Source of the DNA: an uncultured Eubacteriales bacterium
GTDB lineage: Bacteria; Bacillota; Clostridia; Christensenellales; UBA1242
Reading direction: 5' to 3'
Assembly: GCA_948787875.1 (NCBI GenBank)
Contig: CAQFKO010000020.1
Coordinates: 1-23,303 of the forward strand
Length of the DNA: 23,303 bases
The translations under genes and the position numbers were made by a program. Positions 1-8,559 of this stretch are shown here, in pieces; the stretch's first letter is position 1, and every line of letters starts with the position of its first letter. Below the pieces are notes generated by a model. The model saw only the letters and a list, made by a program, of their open reading frames with translations. It ran no database searches and was not told the origin of the DNA.

Positions 1-136
1 TCTGATTTGACTGTTTTTTTTTGAACTATTAATTTAAAATTAAAATCAAAGATGTTTATTTAAAATTTTTGGCATAATTTTCTTAAAAAAGAAATGTTTG
101 CAATTTATCTTAAAATTCCCTTATTTTAATTCGGTA

Positions 137-165
137 TTGACTAAGCCCCGTTTGTATGTTAAAAT
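137..165 (+). promoter_or_regulatory. Sigma-A-type promoter of the HTH-repeat/sigma operon
   Basis: TTGACT at 137-142 and TAAAAT at 160-165 are separated by 17 nt, with an extended -10 TG at 157-158. The predicted start is near 172, giving a leader of about 17 nt. The only ribosome-binding-like sequence is AGGG at 172-175, 13 nt from the ATG and almost at the predicted +1, so translation initiation may be weak. Confidence 0.6.
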
Positions 166-188
166 TGTGTTAGGGTAGATATAAATTT

Positions 189-1406
189 ATGGAAAATAAT
201 CACAGAGAATATTGCAGGTTTTTAAAAGGTCTTAGCATTGAAGAAAAAAATATGCTTATAAGCTGTCTTGATTTTGACCAAAAAGATATTATGATAAGAT
301 TTTATGAAAATAATGAAAAAGTGAAAGATGTCGGTGAAGAACACGGAATATCTCGTCAAGCGCTTATGGTAAGAAAACAAAAGGCTTTATTGAATTTAAT
401 GAGACTTAAAAATATGGAACCGTTTGTTGTTGACACAAAAAGTGATATGAACTTTTATGCAAATCAACAAGCGCTTCTTAATGCTCGAAAAAATGCAAAA
501 AAGTATTTGGACAAACTTGATATAAAAACCGAGGTTTTGCCTAATTTAAATAGTGGCGAGTTATATTATTTTAATAATTTTTTGCTTGGATTTAATGTTG
601 AAGAATTCAAAAAACTTGCTCCCACAAATTTGCAAGCTTCAAAAATGGTGAACGAAAATGTTTGTAAAACACTTATTTCAAGATTAAATTCCATAAAGCT
701 CAAAAAAAACAAAATCGATAATATTTATAACTTGATTGGCGGTAAGCAAAATCTTGAAGAATTTAAGAATTTGTTGAATGAAGAAGAGTTAATTGTTTTT
801 GAAGAATATATGCTAAACATAAATATTAAAGCAACAAATTATGTTATTAATAATTACGGGTTTACGCAGAGCCGATTAAGAGAAAAAACCTTAGTTATAA
901 AGCGAAAGATTGAAAAATTTGCAGAAAACAAAAAAAATATTAATAGGCTAATTGAAAAAGCGGGCGGCGAAGAGGTAATTATTGATTCTTTTATTCCGCT
1001 TTTAAGTCAAAATGAGTATTTGGTTTTTATTAACAGAATTCTAAGCGCAGACTATGGAACGGATAAAAAAGTTTGTGAACTTATCGGTATTGATTATTTA
1101 GAGTTTTTAAGCGTTAAAAGAAAGGTTGAAAAAGACTTTGAAGAATTTATTTTCAGAAGACCTATTGTTGATGCTTTAATTGAAAATGCCGGCGGAATCG
1201 AAGCTGTTTATGATAATATAATTAGCACTTTGGAAGATGTTGACTATAAAATTCTTCTAAACTATACATTGGCATATGTTCAACCGCCGATTAGCAAAAT
1301 TGCAAAAGAAGTTGGCCACAGTGTTGATTGGGTTTACAAAAGAGACAGAAATTTTTTGCATCAACTTAAAAAATTGGCGGAAGAAAAAGAAAAACAAAAT
1401 GCTTAG
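189..1406 (+). CDS. Protein of tandem sigma-region-4-like helix-turn-helix modules
   Basis: A 405-residue soluble, charged protein that I do not recognise as a named family. Residues 33-72 read like sigma-70 region 4: an acidic/hydrophobic helix, then VGEEHGISRQAL and a basic recognition-type helix. The rest is repetitive. Three units of about 72 residues begin near 178, 251 and 326. Each opens with an LI...GG element (LIGGKQ, LIEKAGG, LIENAGG), continues with an acidic helix (EEELIVFEEYML, QNEYLVFINRIL, DVDYKILLNYTL) and ends with an HTH-like part and a basic helix (VIKRKIEKF, SVKRKVEKDF, KRDRNFLHQL). Residues 113-170 may be a weaker copy. No region 2 is visible, so it is unlikely to be a complete sigma factor. 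The next gene, 45 nt downstream, is a sigma factor, so I infer a role in transcription control, perhaps as a DNA-binding partner. Function is unproven. Confidence 0.75.
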   Translation: MENNHREYCRFLKGLSIEEKNMLISCLDFDQKDIMIRFYENNEKVKDVGEEHGISRQALMVRKQKALLNLMRLKNMEPFVVDTKSDMNFYANQQALLNARKNAKKYLDKLDIKTEVLPNLNSGELYYFNNFLLGFNVEEFKKLAPTNLQASKMVNENVCKTLISRLNSIKLKKNKIDNIYNLIGGKQNLEEFKNLLNEEELIVFEEYMLNINIKATNYVINNYGFTQSRLREKTLVIKRKIEKFAENKKNINRLIEKAGGEEVIIDSFIPLLSQNEYLVFINRILSADYGTDKKVCELIGIDYLEFLSVKRKVEKDFEEFIFRRPIVDALIENAGGIEAVYDNIISTLEDVDYKILLNYTLAYVQPPISKIAKEVGHSVDWVYKRDRNFLHQLKKLAEEKEKQNA

Positions 1407-1451
1407 TAATTTTTGTTTTATAAAAATGTAAGGAGTGAAAAAGGTAACGCT

Positions 1452-2213
1452 ATGGTTTTGGCAAAATATAAAGATAATGTTGAAACTATTAAAAACAAAT
1501 ATGCAAATAAAGCTAGATATGTTCTTGAAACCGGTGAAGCCACAATTCTTGCCAAGGCGTTTAAGGACGGAGATAGTGATGCTGGCAATATGTTGTTTGC
1601 AGGTTTAAGAAATTTTGTTATGCAATATATTTTTAAATATAGTGGCTTAACTAAATATGGCTATGAAAATGAAGACCTTATGGAAATTTGCAATGAAGGT
1701 ATTATGAAAGCTATTTGTAAGTTTGATTTTGACAGAGGTGTTGAGTTTTCTACATTTTTAACATATTCTTTAAATTATCATTTTAAAAATGTTTGCAATC
1801 ATATTGCAACCAAAAATTTTGATAAAAACAAAAAGCGAATTTATTGTGATAGTCTCGAAAATTATAATGACGCAGAAGAAGGTGTGACAAATATATCAAG
1901 TTTTTTGACAGACGACAAAGAAAAAGAGCAAACACTTATTGACAAAATTGCTGCGGACAAACTCGTTGAGATGCTTGATACATTGCCTTATAAATACAAG
2001 TTTGTTTTAAAAAAATATTTTATTGAAGAGCAGTCTTATCAAAAGATTGCAACAGAGCTTGGGTTTTCTAAAGAGTATATAAGAAGAACGGTGAATGAGG
2101 GGGTTGAAGAAATAAAAAGGCAAATGCATTCGCCCGATAAAAAGCCTAAAAAAATTGCTTTTATTAAGCAAAAAAATAAAGACGAAAATTTTGTTCAAAT
2201 GGGAGAAGTATAA
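1452..2213 (+). CDS. Small sigma-70 family RNA polymerase sigma factor
   Basis: A 253-residue protein from the ATG at 1452. The frame is open upstream to a TTG at 1413, but the ATG has AAGG 7 nt before it and AAGGAG slightly further up (1430-1435), so I prefer it. Residues 45-120 match region 2: a core-binding helix, then YENEDLMEICNEGIMKAICKFD, then FSTFLTYSLNYHFKN, the -10 recognition helix region. Residues 172-225 match region 4, with LPYKYKFVLKKYF followed by the HTH QSYQKIATELGFSKEYIRR. A full region 3 is absent; a poorly conserved linker joins the two. The basic tail (225-253) is extra. It probably directs RNA polymerase to an alternative promoter set. It is likely co-transcribed with the HTH-repeat gene. 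I cannot assign it to SigF, SigK or another named class; the subgroup is uncertain, the family is not. Confidence 0.85.
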   Translation: MVLAKYKDNVETIKNKYANKARYVLETGEATILAKAFKDGDSDAGNMLFAGLRNFVMQYIFKYSGLTKYGYENEDLMEICNEGIMKAICKFDFDRGVEFSTFLTYSLNYHFKNVCNHIATKNFDKNKKRIYCDSLENYNDAEEGVTNISSFLTDDKEKEQTLIDKIAADKLVEMLDTLPYKYKFVLKKYFIEEQSYQKIATELGFSKEYIRRTVNEGVEEIKRQMHSPDKKPKKIAFIKQKNKDENFVQMGEV

Positions 2214-2240
2214 AGAGCATAACGGGTTATGCTTTTTATT
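2213..2240 (+). terminator. Rho-independent terminator after the sigma gene
   Basis: AGCATAA (2216-2222) pairs perfectly with TTATGCT (2227-2233) around a CGGG loop, followed by a T run to 2237. It begins at the last base of the sigma stop codon. Confidence 0.8.
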
Positions 2241-2267
2241 TTAAGTGCAAATATTGTGCAAAAAATT

Positions 2268-2295
2268 TTGCAAAATTTTTTTGATGTGATAAAAT
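2268..2295 (+). promoter_or_regulatory. Promoter of tyrS
   Basis: TTGCAA at 2268-2273, 16 nt spacer, TAAAAT at 2290-2295 with an extended -10 TG at 2287-2288. The leader is only about 55 nt, so there is no room for a T-box. Confidence 0.5.
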
Positions 2296-2355
2296 ATTGT
2301 TAGCAATATTCAATTTTTTTAATTGCTTAGTGCTAAACATTTTTAAGAGGTATTT

Positions 2356-3603
2356 ATGACAAAAGTTGATACAAATTTATATAATGAATTAAAGAGCCGT
2401 GGATTGCTTTATCAATGCACTGACGAAGAAGCATTAAAAGCCATGTTAGAGAGTGGCAAACCGATAACCCTTTATGAAGGAACTGACCCTACTGCCGACA
2501 GCTTGCATGTTGGGCACTGCGTTCCTTACACAATTTTGAGAAGGTTTCAAAAGGCAGGACACAAGGTTTTGGTTTTAATGGGCGGTGCAACTGCGGGAAT
2601 CGGTGACCCTTCGGGCAAATCCGAAATGCGTCCGCTTATGACAAAACAGCAAATTGTGTCTAATATTGAAAAGATAAAAAAGTCTCTTTCTGTGTTTCTT
2701 GATTTTGAGGGTGAAAACCCTGCAATAATTGTTAATAATGCCGATTGGTTTGACGATTTGAATTATCTTGATTTTATGCGTGAAATAGGTGTTCATTTCA
2801 ATATTAACAAAATGCTGTCTAACGAAATTTATGCCAACAGATTGAAAGAGGGTGGACTTACGCTTTTTGAACTTGGTTATATGCCGATGCAGGCCTATGA
2901 CTTTGTGCATCTTAACAAACAATATGGTTGCACTCTTCAATACGGCGGAGCAGACCAATGGGGAAACATTGCCGCAGGAACAGAACTTGCCAGAAAACTT
3001 AATTTTGTGCACGGAACAGATGTAAGTCTTGTGGGTGCAACAAATCCGTTGCTTCTTACTCCGGAAGGCAAAAAAATGGGCAAAACGGAAAAAGGTGCAA
3101 TTTGGATTGATAAAGACAAGATTTCTGCTTATGATTTTTATCAGGGAATTTATCAAACGCCTGATGCTTGCGTAAAAATGATGTTTGCACTTTTTACAGA
3201 CCTAGACATGAGTGAAATCGAAAAACTTATCGGCGAAAATATTGTTGAGGCAAAAAAACGTTTGTGCTTTGAAATAACAAAGTTTGTTCGCGGAGAAGAA
3301 GATGCCATACTTGCCAAAAACATGAGTGAAAATTTGTTTGCTGACGGGGGAGACGATGCTCCGATTGTAAAAATTGAAAGAGCGGAAATTAGCGACGGTA
3401 TTGGTTTTTTGAGTGTTATGGTAAGGGCAGGGCTTGCAAATAGCAACGGAGAAGCAAGAAGGCTTGTTCAAGGCGGAGGCGTAACTGCCGGAGGAGAAAA
3501 GGTCACTGACCCAAATCTTAAACTTTTTGAAAGTGATTTTGAAAATGGAAGTTTGCTTTTGAAAAAAGGCAAAAAAAGTTTTGTTAAAATAGAAATTATT
3601 TAA
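2356..3603 (+). CDS. tyrS: Tyrosyl-tRNA synthetase
   Basis: Class I aminoacyl-tRNA synthetase that charges tRNA-Tyr with tyrosine in the cytoplasm. The 415-residue length is typical of bacterial TyrRS. Visible signatures: LYEGTDPTADSLHVGH with the HIGH-type motif HVGH at residues 51-54; YDFVHL and GGADQWGN (about 181-186 and 197-204), the tyrosine-binding region; KMGKT at 240-244, the KMSKS-loop variant usual for TyrRS; and a C-terminal S4-like RNA-binding domain from about residue 345 (AGLANSNGEARRLVQGGGV). The ATG follows AAGAGG at 2344-2349. Many Firmicute tyrS genes are controlled by a T-box, but the short leader here argues against one. The membrane-protein gene follows 12 nt later and is probably co-transcribed. 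Confidence 0.97.
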   Translation: MTKVDTNLYNELKSRGLLYQCTDEEALKAMLESGKPITLYEGTDPTADSLHVGHCVPYTILRRFQKAGHKVLVLMGGATAGIGDPSGKSEMRPLMTKQQIVSNIEKIKKSLSVFLDFEGENPAIIVNNADWFDDLNYLDFMREIGVHFNINKMLSNEIYANRLKEGGLTLFELGYMPMQAYDFVHLNKQYGCTLQYGGADQWGNIAAGTELARKLNFVHGTDVSLVGATNPLLLTPEGKKMGKTEKGAIWIDKDKISAYDFYQGIYQTPDACVKMMFALFTDLDMSEIEKLIGENIVEAKKRLCFEITKFVRGEEDAILAKNMSENLFADGGDDAPIVKIERAEISDGIGFLSVMVRAGLANSNGEARRLVQGGGVTAGGEKVTDPNLKLFESDFENGSLLLKKGKKSFVKIEII

Positions 3604-3615
3604 AAAGGAAAATTT

Positions 3616-5226
3616 ATGAAGAAAAAAAGAAAACTTGATTTGACTAACAAGGTTGGAATTGCAATAATCACTGTGCTTGTGGTTTTGGCACTCACAAACA
3701 TAAGTTTGCATTTTGCATTTTTTGAGTTTTCTTTTGCTTCTATTATAAACGCCTTTGTAACTTGTTTGATTACTTTTGTTTTGTGCTTAATATTTTATGG
3801 CGTTACTCACGGTGACCACAGTAAGAAAAAGAAAAACAAAGAACCCGTTGATTATGACATTAAAACTCCGATAACCGCAAAAAAGTTTTTTGGGGGTCTT
3901 GGACTGTTACTTGCATGCGGAATAGGCTATGTTCCACTATTTATTTTGGGCGGAATGAATATAAACAAAATAAACAGCCCTGCATATATAAAAACAGAAG
4001 CAATTATAATGAAGGTTGTTGACACAACATCAGAGATTTCAAATCCGACATCTTCTCCTAAATATGTTTATTATGATAAAGATGGAAATGAAATAATTTC
4101 GCAAGACAGTGCTTCTTGGGGCGGAATTACCTTTAAAGTAGGGCAAAGGGTTACTGTTTATTATAATGCCGAAAACCCCGAAATCATGCTTAATCTTTCT
4201 AGTGGCGTTATGATGATTATGGGCGGATTATTTTTCTTGTTTGGCGGGTGTATTGGATTTTTTGCAATATTGGAACGAGAAAATATTATTCCGCTGTTGT
4301 TCGGACTTACATTTATGGTTTTTTCGGGCGGGCTGTTAACGGGCATGAAGCTTGCCAGCGGAATGAATATATTTTTGCTGTTTGCGAGCGGGGCATCAGC
4401 CTATGCAATGCTGATTTTCTTTTTGCTGGGGCTGTTTATATTTGGTGTTGGCGTTAATAATTTGGTGCATTCTGTTTCGGGCTATTTTAAAAATAAACAT
4501 TCAGATAAAAAGCTTGACAATTATTTAAAAAGGGCAAGCCGTGAGCAAATTGAAAGAGATATAAAAAATTTAAGTGAAATTAATCATAGAATTGAAGAAG
4601 AAACAAAATTTGAGATAGAAAAGTTTAATAATTCAAAAGGAATTGATGTTAAAGAAGATAAGACTATATTTGGCGAAAAAAAGATTGAAAAAAATCCAAA
4701 TATAATTAAATCTGAGTATGGCACGACCTATATCGGAGTACCTAGAAAAAAATATAAAATCAACTTTACAAAAAAAGATTTTAAAAGCAGCATAGGAGTA
4801 CTTTTGGCGGGCACTGTGTTTTTTGTTGTTGGGTTGTTTGCAATGATATTGTTTGGTATAGTTCCAATTGCAAAAACATCAAGTTTTGTTAAAACAGATG
4901 CTACGGTAACAAAAGTAAATACTTATTATAACAAAGAAGGAGACTTTCTTGCGACGTTTGAGTATGAATATTATGTTGATGGCCAAAAGTTTGAAAAAGA
5001 AAGCTCTTATGGTCAAAGTGTGGAGATAGCTCCGTCTGTGGGAGATAAAATTACAATTTATTACAATCCAAAAAATCCGGACGAAATTTCCGATGACAGT
5101 TGGATGGGTTGGATAGCAACGGTTATGGGATTGATTTTTGCTGGTGTTGGTGCTGGACTATTTCTTTGGCCTATTCTAGCTTGCAGAGTTGCAGTTTCAG
5201 CAAATTCATCGCAAGATAAAAATTAA
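3616..5226 (+). CDS. Polytopic membrane protein with two DUF3592-like domains
   Basis: 536 residues. Likely membrane segments lie near residues 13-35, 40-62, 92-113, 196-217, 223-245, 252-283, 393-419 and 498-522. Two extramembrane segments resemble DUF3592: residues 125-190 (TEAIIMKV, then VGQRVTVYYNAENPEIM) and 424-490 (KTDATVTKV, then VGDKITIYYNPKNPDEI). Each sits between a preceding and a following membrane helix, the usual DUF3592 layout, so this looks like an internal duplication. A charged, probably coiled linker (about 295-380) joins the halves. The function of DUF3592 proteins is not established. The ATG follows AAAAAGG, 12 nt after tyrS. The start of the next gene lies 31 nt beyond the stop. 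Confidence 0.8.
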   Translation: MKKKRKLDLTNKVGIAIITVLVVLALTNISLHFAFFEFSFASIINAFVTCLITFVLCLIFYGVTHGDHSKKKKNKEPVDYDIKTPITAKKFFGGLGLLLACGIGYVPLFILGGMNINKINSPAYIKTEAIIMKVVDTTSEISNPTSSPKYVYYDKDGNEIISQDSASWGGITFKVGQRVTVYYNAENPEIMLNLSSGVMMIMGGLFFLFGGCIGFFAILERENIIPLLFGLTFMVFSGGLLTGMKLASGMNIFLLFASGASAYAMLIFFLLGLFIFGVGVNNLVHSVSGYFKNKHSDKKLDNYLKRASREQIERDIKNLSEINHRIEEETKFEIEKFNNSKGIDVKEDKTIFGEKKIEKNPNIIKSEYGTTYIGVPRKKYKINFTKKDFKSSIGVLLAGTVFFVVGLFAMILFGIVPIAKTSSFVKTDATVTKVNTYYNKEGDFLATFEYEYYVDGQKFEKESSYGQSVEIAPSVGDKITIYYNPKNPDEISDDSWMGWIATVMGLIFAGVGAGLFLWPILACRVAVSANSSQDKN

Positions 5227-5257
5227 AAAAGAAAGAAAAAGGAAGTCAGTGATTATT

Positions 5258-5914
5258 ATGAAACTTACAAAATTTCCACAGTCATGCGCATTGCTGGAAA
5301 GCAATAGTGGCACAAAGATTTTGATTGACCCGGGCAGTATTGATTTTGAAGAAAAGTTTTTGAACAGTTGGAATAAAGCAGATGCGATTTTTGTTACGCA
5401 TAAACACAGCGACCACTTTAACAAAGAGTTTTTGGGGAATACTTCAATAAAAATTTATTCTACCAAAGAGGTTCAAAATTGCTTTGCCGATATTAAAATA
5501 AATGATATTAAAGTCGGCGACAAAGTGGTGATTGGTGATATGGAAATTGAGGTTGTAAAAGCCATTCACGGCTTTTTGCCAAAAATGAAAACGGGCGGTG
5601 AGGTGCTTGAAAATGTGGGCTATATTGTAAGAGCAGACGGCACAAGCATTTATATCACCAGCGACACTATTTGTTTTAATAATGATTATAAGGCAGACTT
5701 TTTGTTTGCACCTGTAACGGGGCATGGAATTGCAATGTCTGCCTATGAAACCTCATTTTACACAAAAATGGTTGGAGCAAAACTTTTGATAGTTTGCCAC
5801 CTTGATAATACAAAGTTGTTTCCAAAAAATTTGGAATATCTTGATGCTCAAATGAAAGAGCAGGGCATTGAATATGTTTTGCTTGATTATGGTCAAACAA
5901 TTGATTTAAAATAA
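5258..5914 (+). CDS. Metallo-beta-lactamase-fold hydrolase (UlaG-like group)
   Basis: A 218-residue zinc hydrolase of the metallo-beta-lactamase superfamily, single domain and without a signal peptide, so cytoplasmic. The metal-binding motif THKHSDH gives H48, H50, D52 and H53. Further likely ligands are H104 (KAIHGF), D136 (ITSDTICF) and H181 (IVCHLD). The opening KLTKFPQSCALLES and ILIDPG are typical of the short UlaG/YtnP-like hydrolases that act on phosphate esters, lactones or nucleotides. The substrate cannot be told. The frame is open upstream to 5189, overlapping the previous gene, but the ATG at 5258 with AAGGAAG upstream matches the family start. It is the last gene of the tyrS unit. 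Confidence 0.85.
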   Translation: MKLTKFPQSCALLESNSGTKILIDPGSIDFEEKFLNSWNKADAIFVTHKHSDHFNKEFLGNTSIKIYSTKEVQNCFADIKINDIKVGDKVVIGDMEIEVVKAIHGFLPKMKTGGEVLENVGYIVRADGTSIYITSDTICFNNDYKADFLFAPVTGHGIAMSAYETSFYTKMVGAKLLIVCHLDNTKLFPKNLEYLDAQMKEQGIEYVLLDYGQTIDLK

Positions 5915-5915
5915 A

Positions 5916-5943
5916 AAATAAGCCAAATGCGGCTTATTTTTTT
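5916..5943. terminator. Bidirectional terminator between convergent genes
   Basis: AAATAAGCC (5916-5924) pairs with GGCTTATTT (5931-5939) around a 6 nt loop. A T run follows on the plus strand and an A run precedes it, so it can stop both the hydrolase transcript and the minus-strand paralog transcript. Confidence 0.85.
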
Positions 5944-5951
5944 GTTTATTT

Positions 5952-6749
5952 TTATACTAATTCCGGCTTTGAAAATTCCCCGCCATTTTTGATTCTGTCT
6001 AATTCAGATTGAGAAACAACTATTTTGCTTCGGTCTAAAATGATATAACCTTTGTTATCTATAATAGAGTCATAGCCAAGATAAATTGCAAGTTTTGAAA
6101 GGTCTTGCAAGAATATATTTAAAAATCTCAAACATTCTTCGTCATTTTCAATGCTATTAACAAAATTTACAAAGTTTGTAAGTTTGTTTTTTGTTTCACG
6201 TTCTATTCCAAGGAAATTTCCTGACCTTATTTCGTTTGCAAAGGTTTCCAAAAGGCTGTAATAAATTGGGTTTGGATTTTTAAGTTTTAAGGTTATAACA
6301 TTTTGCGGAACTCTTGAATCTGCCGAAAAGTCGTCATAAGGTTCTTTGTTGTATGTATATTGCAAGGCATCGTCTTTTCTTATCGCTGTGAATATTCCGT
6401 TTGTGTAGCCTCTTCCGTGGTGATAGTCATGGTCGCACAAAAGGTTTTGTGCGTGTTTTATATCTTCTACGCCACGATACAAACATTTTGTTACAAAACA
6501 GTTAAATCTTTTGTCGGAATATACTTGCGGAAAGCCGTCGAAACCTGCAAGTGCAATCATGTATTTATAAATTTCGTCGGCATCATTTGAGTTGATATCA
6601 ATATGCTCATAGTCGCCTTCAACCTTAGAGAGTTTGTTCCAAATAAATTTTGTGTAATCAAAAATTTTGACCAAGTATTCTTGGTCATTGTTTACAGTTT
6701 CTTCTTGCTTTATTTCGTTATTTTTCATATTTTTTCTTTTACCAAACAT
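5952..6749 (-). CDS. ART-like paralog 1 (last of four tandem copies)
   Basis: 265 residues from the ATG at 6749; the frame is open to a TTG at 6785, and another ATG lies at 6758. It shares with its three neighbours an N-terminal helical part, then DADEIYKYM..FPQVYS, LYRG (Y91-R92-G93), HHGRGYTNGIF (110-120) with A128 and Y131, LGYDSI (224-229) and ILDRSKIVVSQSELDRI at the end. YRG, then GxG...NG[I/L][Y/F] with A..Y, then a C-terminal hydrophobic strand is the layout of the ADP-ribosyltransferase fold, close to the YRG-type domains in some phage head proteins. A conserved catalytic glutamate is not evident, so activity is uncertain. The F at 120 replaces the Tyr seen in two paralogs. No Shine-Dalgarno sequence precedes the start. 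It has its own likely promoter, whereas the other three form one operon. Confidence 0.75.
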   Translation of the reverse strand: MFGKRKNMKNNEIKQEETVNNDQEYLVKIFDYTKFIWNKLSKVEGDYEHIDINSNDADEIYKYMIALAGFDGFPQVYSDKRFNCFVTKCLYRGVEDIKHAQNLLCDHDYHHGRGYTNGIFTAIRKDDALQYTYNKEPYDDFSADSRVPQNVITLKLKNPNPIYYSLLETFANEIRSGNFLGIERETKNKLTNFVNFVNSIENDEECLRFLNIFLQDLSKLAIYLGYDSIIDNKGYIILDRSKIVVSQSELDRIKNGGEFSKPELV

Positions 6750-6756
6750 AAAACCC

Positions 6757-6785
6757 ATTATACAAAATTTTATGCTCAAATGCAA
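6757..6785 (-). promoter_or_regulatory. Promoter of ART-like paralog 1, probably giving a leaderless mRNA
   Basis: On the minus strand, TTGCAT (6785-6780), 17 nt, TATAAT (6762-6757), then GGGTTTT and the ATG at 6749. The predicted +1 is about 6750, next to the start codon. The -35 is weak (three of six bases). Confidence 0.5.
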
Positions 6786-6872
6786 TATATATTTACTAAA
6801 ATTTTTAAATTTTTTTGTTTTTTTTATATTGATAAAATTTACAATTAAAAGTTTGACTTACATTGAAAATTT

Positions 6873-7709
6873 TTAATTTGGTTGACTTTGTATGATTTCA
6901 GAAAACTCTTTGTATTTGGTTGAGTTGTCGCAAATTCTTGTATATTCCGATTTTGAAACGGCAAGTTTTGAGCGGTTTACAACAACTATTGAAATGGGAG
7001 AATATGTTTCTTTGACTTTAATAGCATCAAGACCAAGAATGATTGCTAGTTTTGCGGGGTCAGTTAAAAGCATATGCACAAAAAGTTCTTCGTCAAAAAT
7101 TTTGTCGTAATGTATTGAACTTAAAAATGCAGTCAAAGTTATCATTTTGTCGCGAATAAGTTCGTTTGCAGTTAGTTTGCCGTTAAGCGAATTTAAAAAC
7201 TCGAATTTAAGATAAGTTGCGTTTAAAATTTTGTTGCTGTTTAATTTTGCGGTTAAAACTTTATTAAAACTTTCTTGTTTTGCGGTTTGGTCATTATATT
7301 TTGATATTGGCAAATGATATTTTGAAGCCCTTAATTTGTTTGTATCAAAATATAAGCCGTTTGCGGCAAAGCCCCAACCATAGTGGGTGTTGAAATCTGT
7401 GAGGGTGCTTGCAAGGTGGTCATAACTGTCCGCACTTCTGTATAGTTCTAGCCTTTGAAGTTTTTTATAGTCTTTGTCTGAAACTACTTTCGGGCAACCC
7501 ACTTTTTGATAAATGTCACTTATATATTTGTAAATCAAATCTGCGTCGCTTTTATCATATTTAAAAGTTGAAATAGTATTTTTTAATTCAATTTTGTCGG
7601 AAGGGAGTATTCCTTCGTTAACATTTAAAGTTATGTAGCCCAAAATATAAAACAATTTTTCCATGTCGGTAAATTCAAATTGCTCATTTTTGTTTTGTGA
7701 TGTGTTCAT
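6873..7709 (-). CDS. ART-like paralog 2
   Basis: 278 residues. ATG at 7709 follows a strong AAGGAG that overlaps the stop of paralog 3 (8 nt gap), so translation is probably coupled. Family marks: DADLIYKYISDIY, then CPKVVS; LYRS at 89-92 (the usual YRG glycine is a serine here); YGWGFAANGLYF (110-121) with A128 and Y131; LGLDAI (225-230); VVVNRSKLAVSKSEYTRI near the end. An ART-like fold is inferred from this order of motifs. There is no signal peptide or membrane helix, so it is probably cytoplasmic. The loss of the YRG glycine and the lack of an obvious catalytic Glu make enzymatic activity less sure than the fold. It is third of the three-gene operon starting at 9510. Confidence 0.78.
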   Translation of the reverse strand: MNTSQNKNEQFEFTDMEKLFYILGYITLNVNEGILPSDKIELKNTISTFKYDKSDADLIYKYISDIYQKVGCPKVVSDKDYKKLQRLELYRSADSYDHLASTLTDFNTHYGWGFAANGLYFDTNKLRASKYHLPISKYNDQTAKQESFNKVLTAKLNSNKILNATYLKFEFLNSLNGKLTANELIRDKMITLTAFLSSIHYDKIFDEELFVHMLLTDPAKLAIILGLDAIKVKETYSPISIVVVNRSKLAVSKSEYTRICDNSTKYKEFSEIIQSQPN

Positions 7710-7717
7710 TGTTCTCC

Positions 7718-8545
7718 TTAGTTTTGCGGTTGATTGTTATTATCGCAGCTTGATATTTGTTTGTCAAAATTGTTTGAAGCATTCATAATTCGGTTATATT
7801 CCGGTTCGGAAATAAGCATTTTGCTTCGGTTCAAAATTGTTACCGAATGCCAATTTTTTGTGTCAATTGCATCATAGCCCAAAATTATGCCAAGCTTTCC
7901 GGCATCTTTTGAAAACATTTCAACATAAAGTTCGGTGTCAAAGATGGGGTCAAATTGAACCGTGTCCAAAAAATTAATTAGGGTTTTCATTTTTTGTTTG
8001 TGTTCAACTTCTTTTTGGGTTTTAAAGTAAGCATTCGTAAAATCATTTTGCAATTTTTTTATTGAAATAATTTTGTTTGTGCCAAGTTTGAATTTAAGCA
8101 CATTATTTTTATCACCATAAAGGTTTGAAGAAGTTGAGGTATAGTTAAGTGCTTGCTCAAAATTATCTGCACAATGCATTCCGCTACTTGCCATGCCCCA
8201 GCCATAATGTCTGTTATATTCCGCAATAGCATTGACAATGTGACTGATGTCTTTAAATCCGCGATAATATTCTTTGAAACCGCTTTCATTGTATTTGTTT
8301 GAAGACAAAACCTGAGGAAATGCGCTATAACCATAAATATCCGAAATGTATTGAAATATTATGTCGGCTTCTTTGTTGTATAAATGGTTTGTTTTAAAAT
8401 AATTTTCAAGCTCTTCTTTTGAATTTGGAATAATTCCTTCGCTGATAAGATAATAAATATAGCCATGAACAAATTGAAGCTTTTGAATGTCGCTAAAAGC
8501 TTCTGCACTGTAATTATTGGTGCTTTCATTAGTTTTGTTTTTCAT
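7718..8545 (-). CDS. ART-like paralog 3
   Basis: 275 residues from ATG 8545, with GGAAA 8 nt upstream; the frame also has a TTG at 8557. It starts 14 nt after the stop of paralog 4, so it is in the same operon. Motifs: EADIIFQYISDIYGY and FPQVLS; EYYRG (Y94-R95-G96); HYGWGMASSGMH (113-123), where the family's NG[I/L]Y is changed to SGMH; ALNY with A132 and Y135; LGYDAI (222-227); TILNRSKMLISEPEYNRI. The SGMH change removes the tyrosine or phenylalanine that ends this motif in the other copies, so this copy may be catalytically altered. The overall alignment with paralog 2 is the closest in the set (GYI..L.SEGI.P near residues 28-40 in both). Confidence 0.78.
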   Translation of the reverse strand: MKNKTNESTNNYSAEAFSDIQKLQFVHGYIYYLISEGIIPNSKEELENYFKTNHLYNKEADIIFQYISDIYGYSAFPQVLSSNKYNESGFKEYYRGFKDISHIVNAIAEYNRHYGWGMASSGMHCADNFEQALNYTSTSSNLYGDKNNVLKFKLGTNKIISIKKLQNDFTNAYFKTQKEVEHKQKMKTLINFLDTVQFDPIFDTELYVEMFSKDAGKLGIILGYDAIDTKNWHSVTILNRSKMLISEPEYNRIMNASNNFDKQISSCDNNNQPQN

Positions 8546-8559
8546 AGGTTTTTCCAAAT

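Noticed and set aside
2214..2355. T-box riboswitch before tyrS
   Set aside because: Only about 55 nt lie between the predicted transcription start and the ATG. There is no room for stem I and the antiterminator, and no T-box core sequence is visible.
2575..3446. Long minus-strand frames opposite tyrS
   Set aside because: They lie inside a confidently assigned gene, and their translations show no family motif or ribosome binding site. They are shadows of the tyrS codon pattern.
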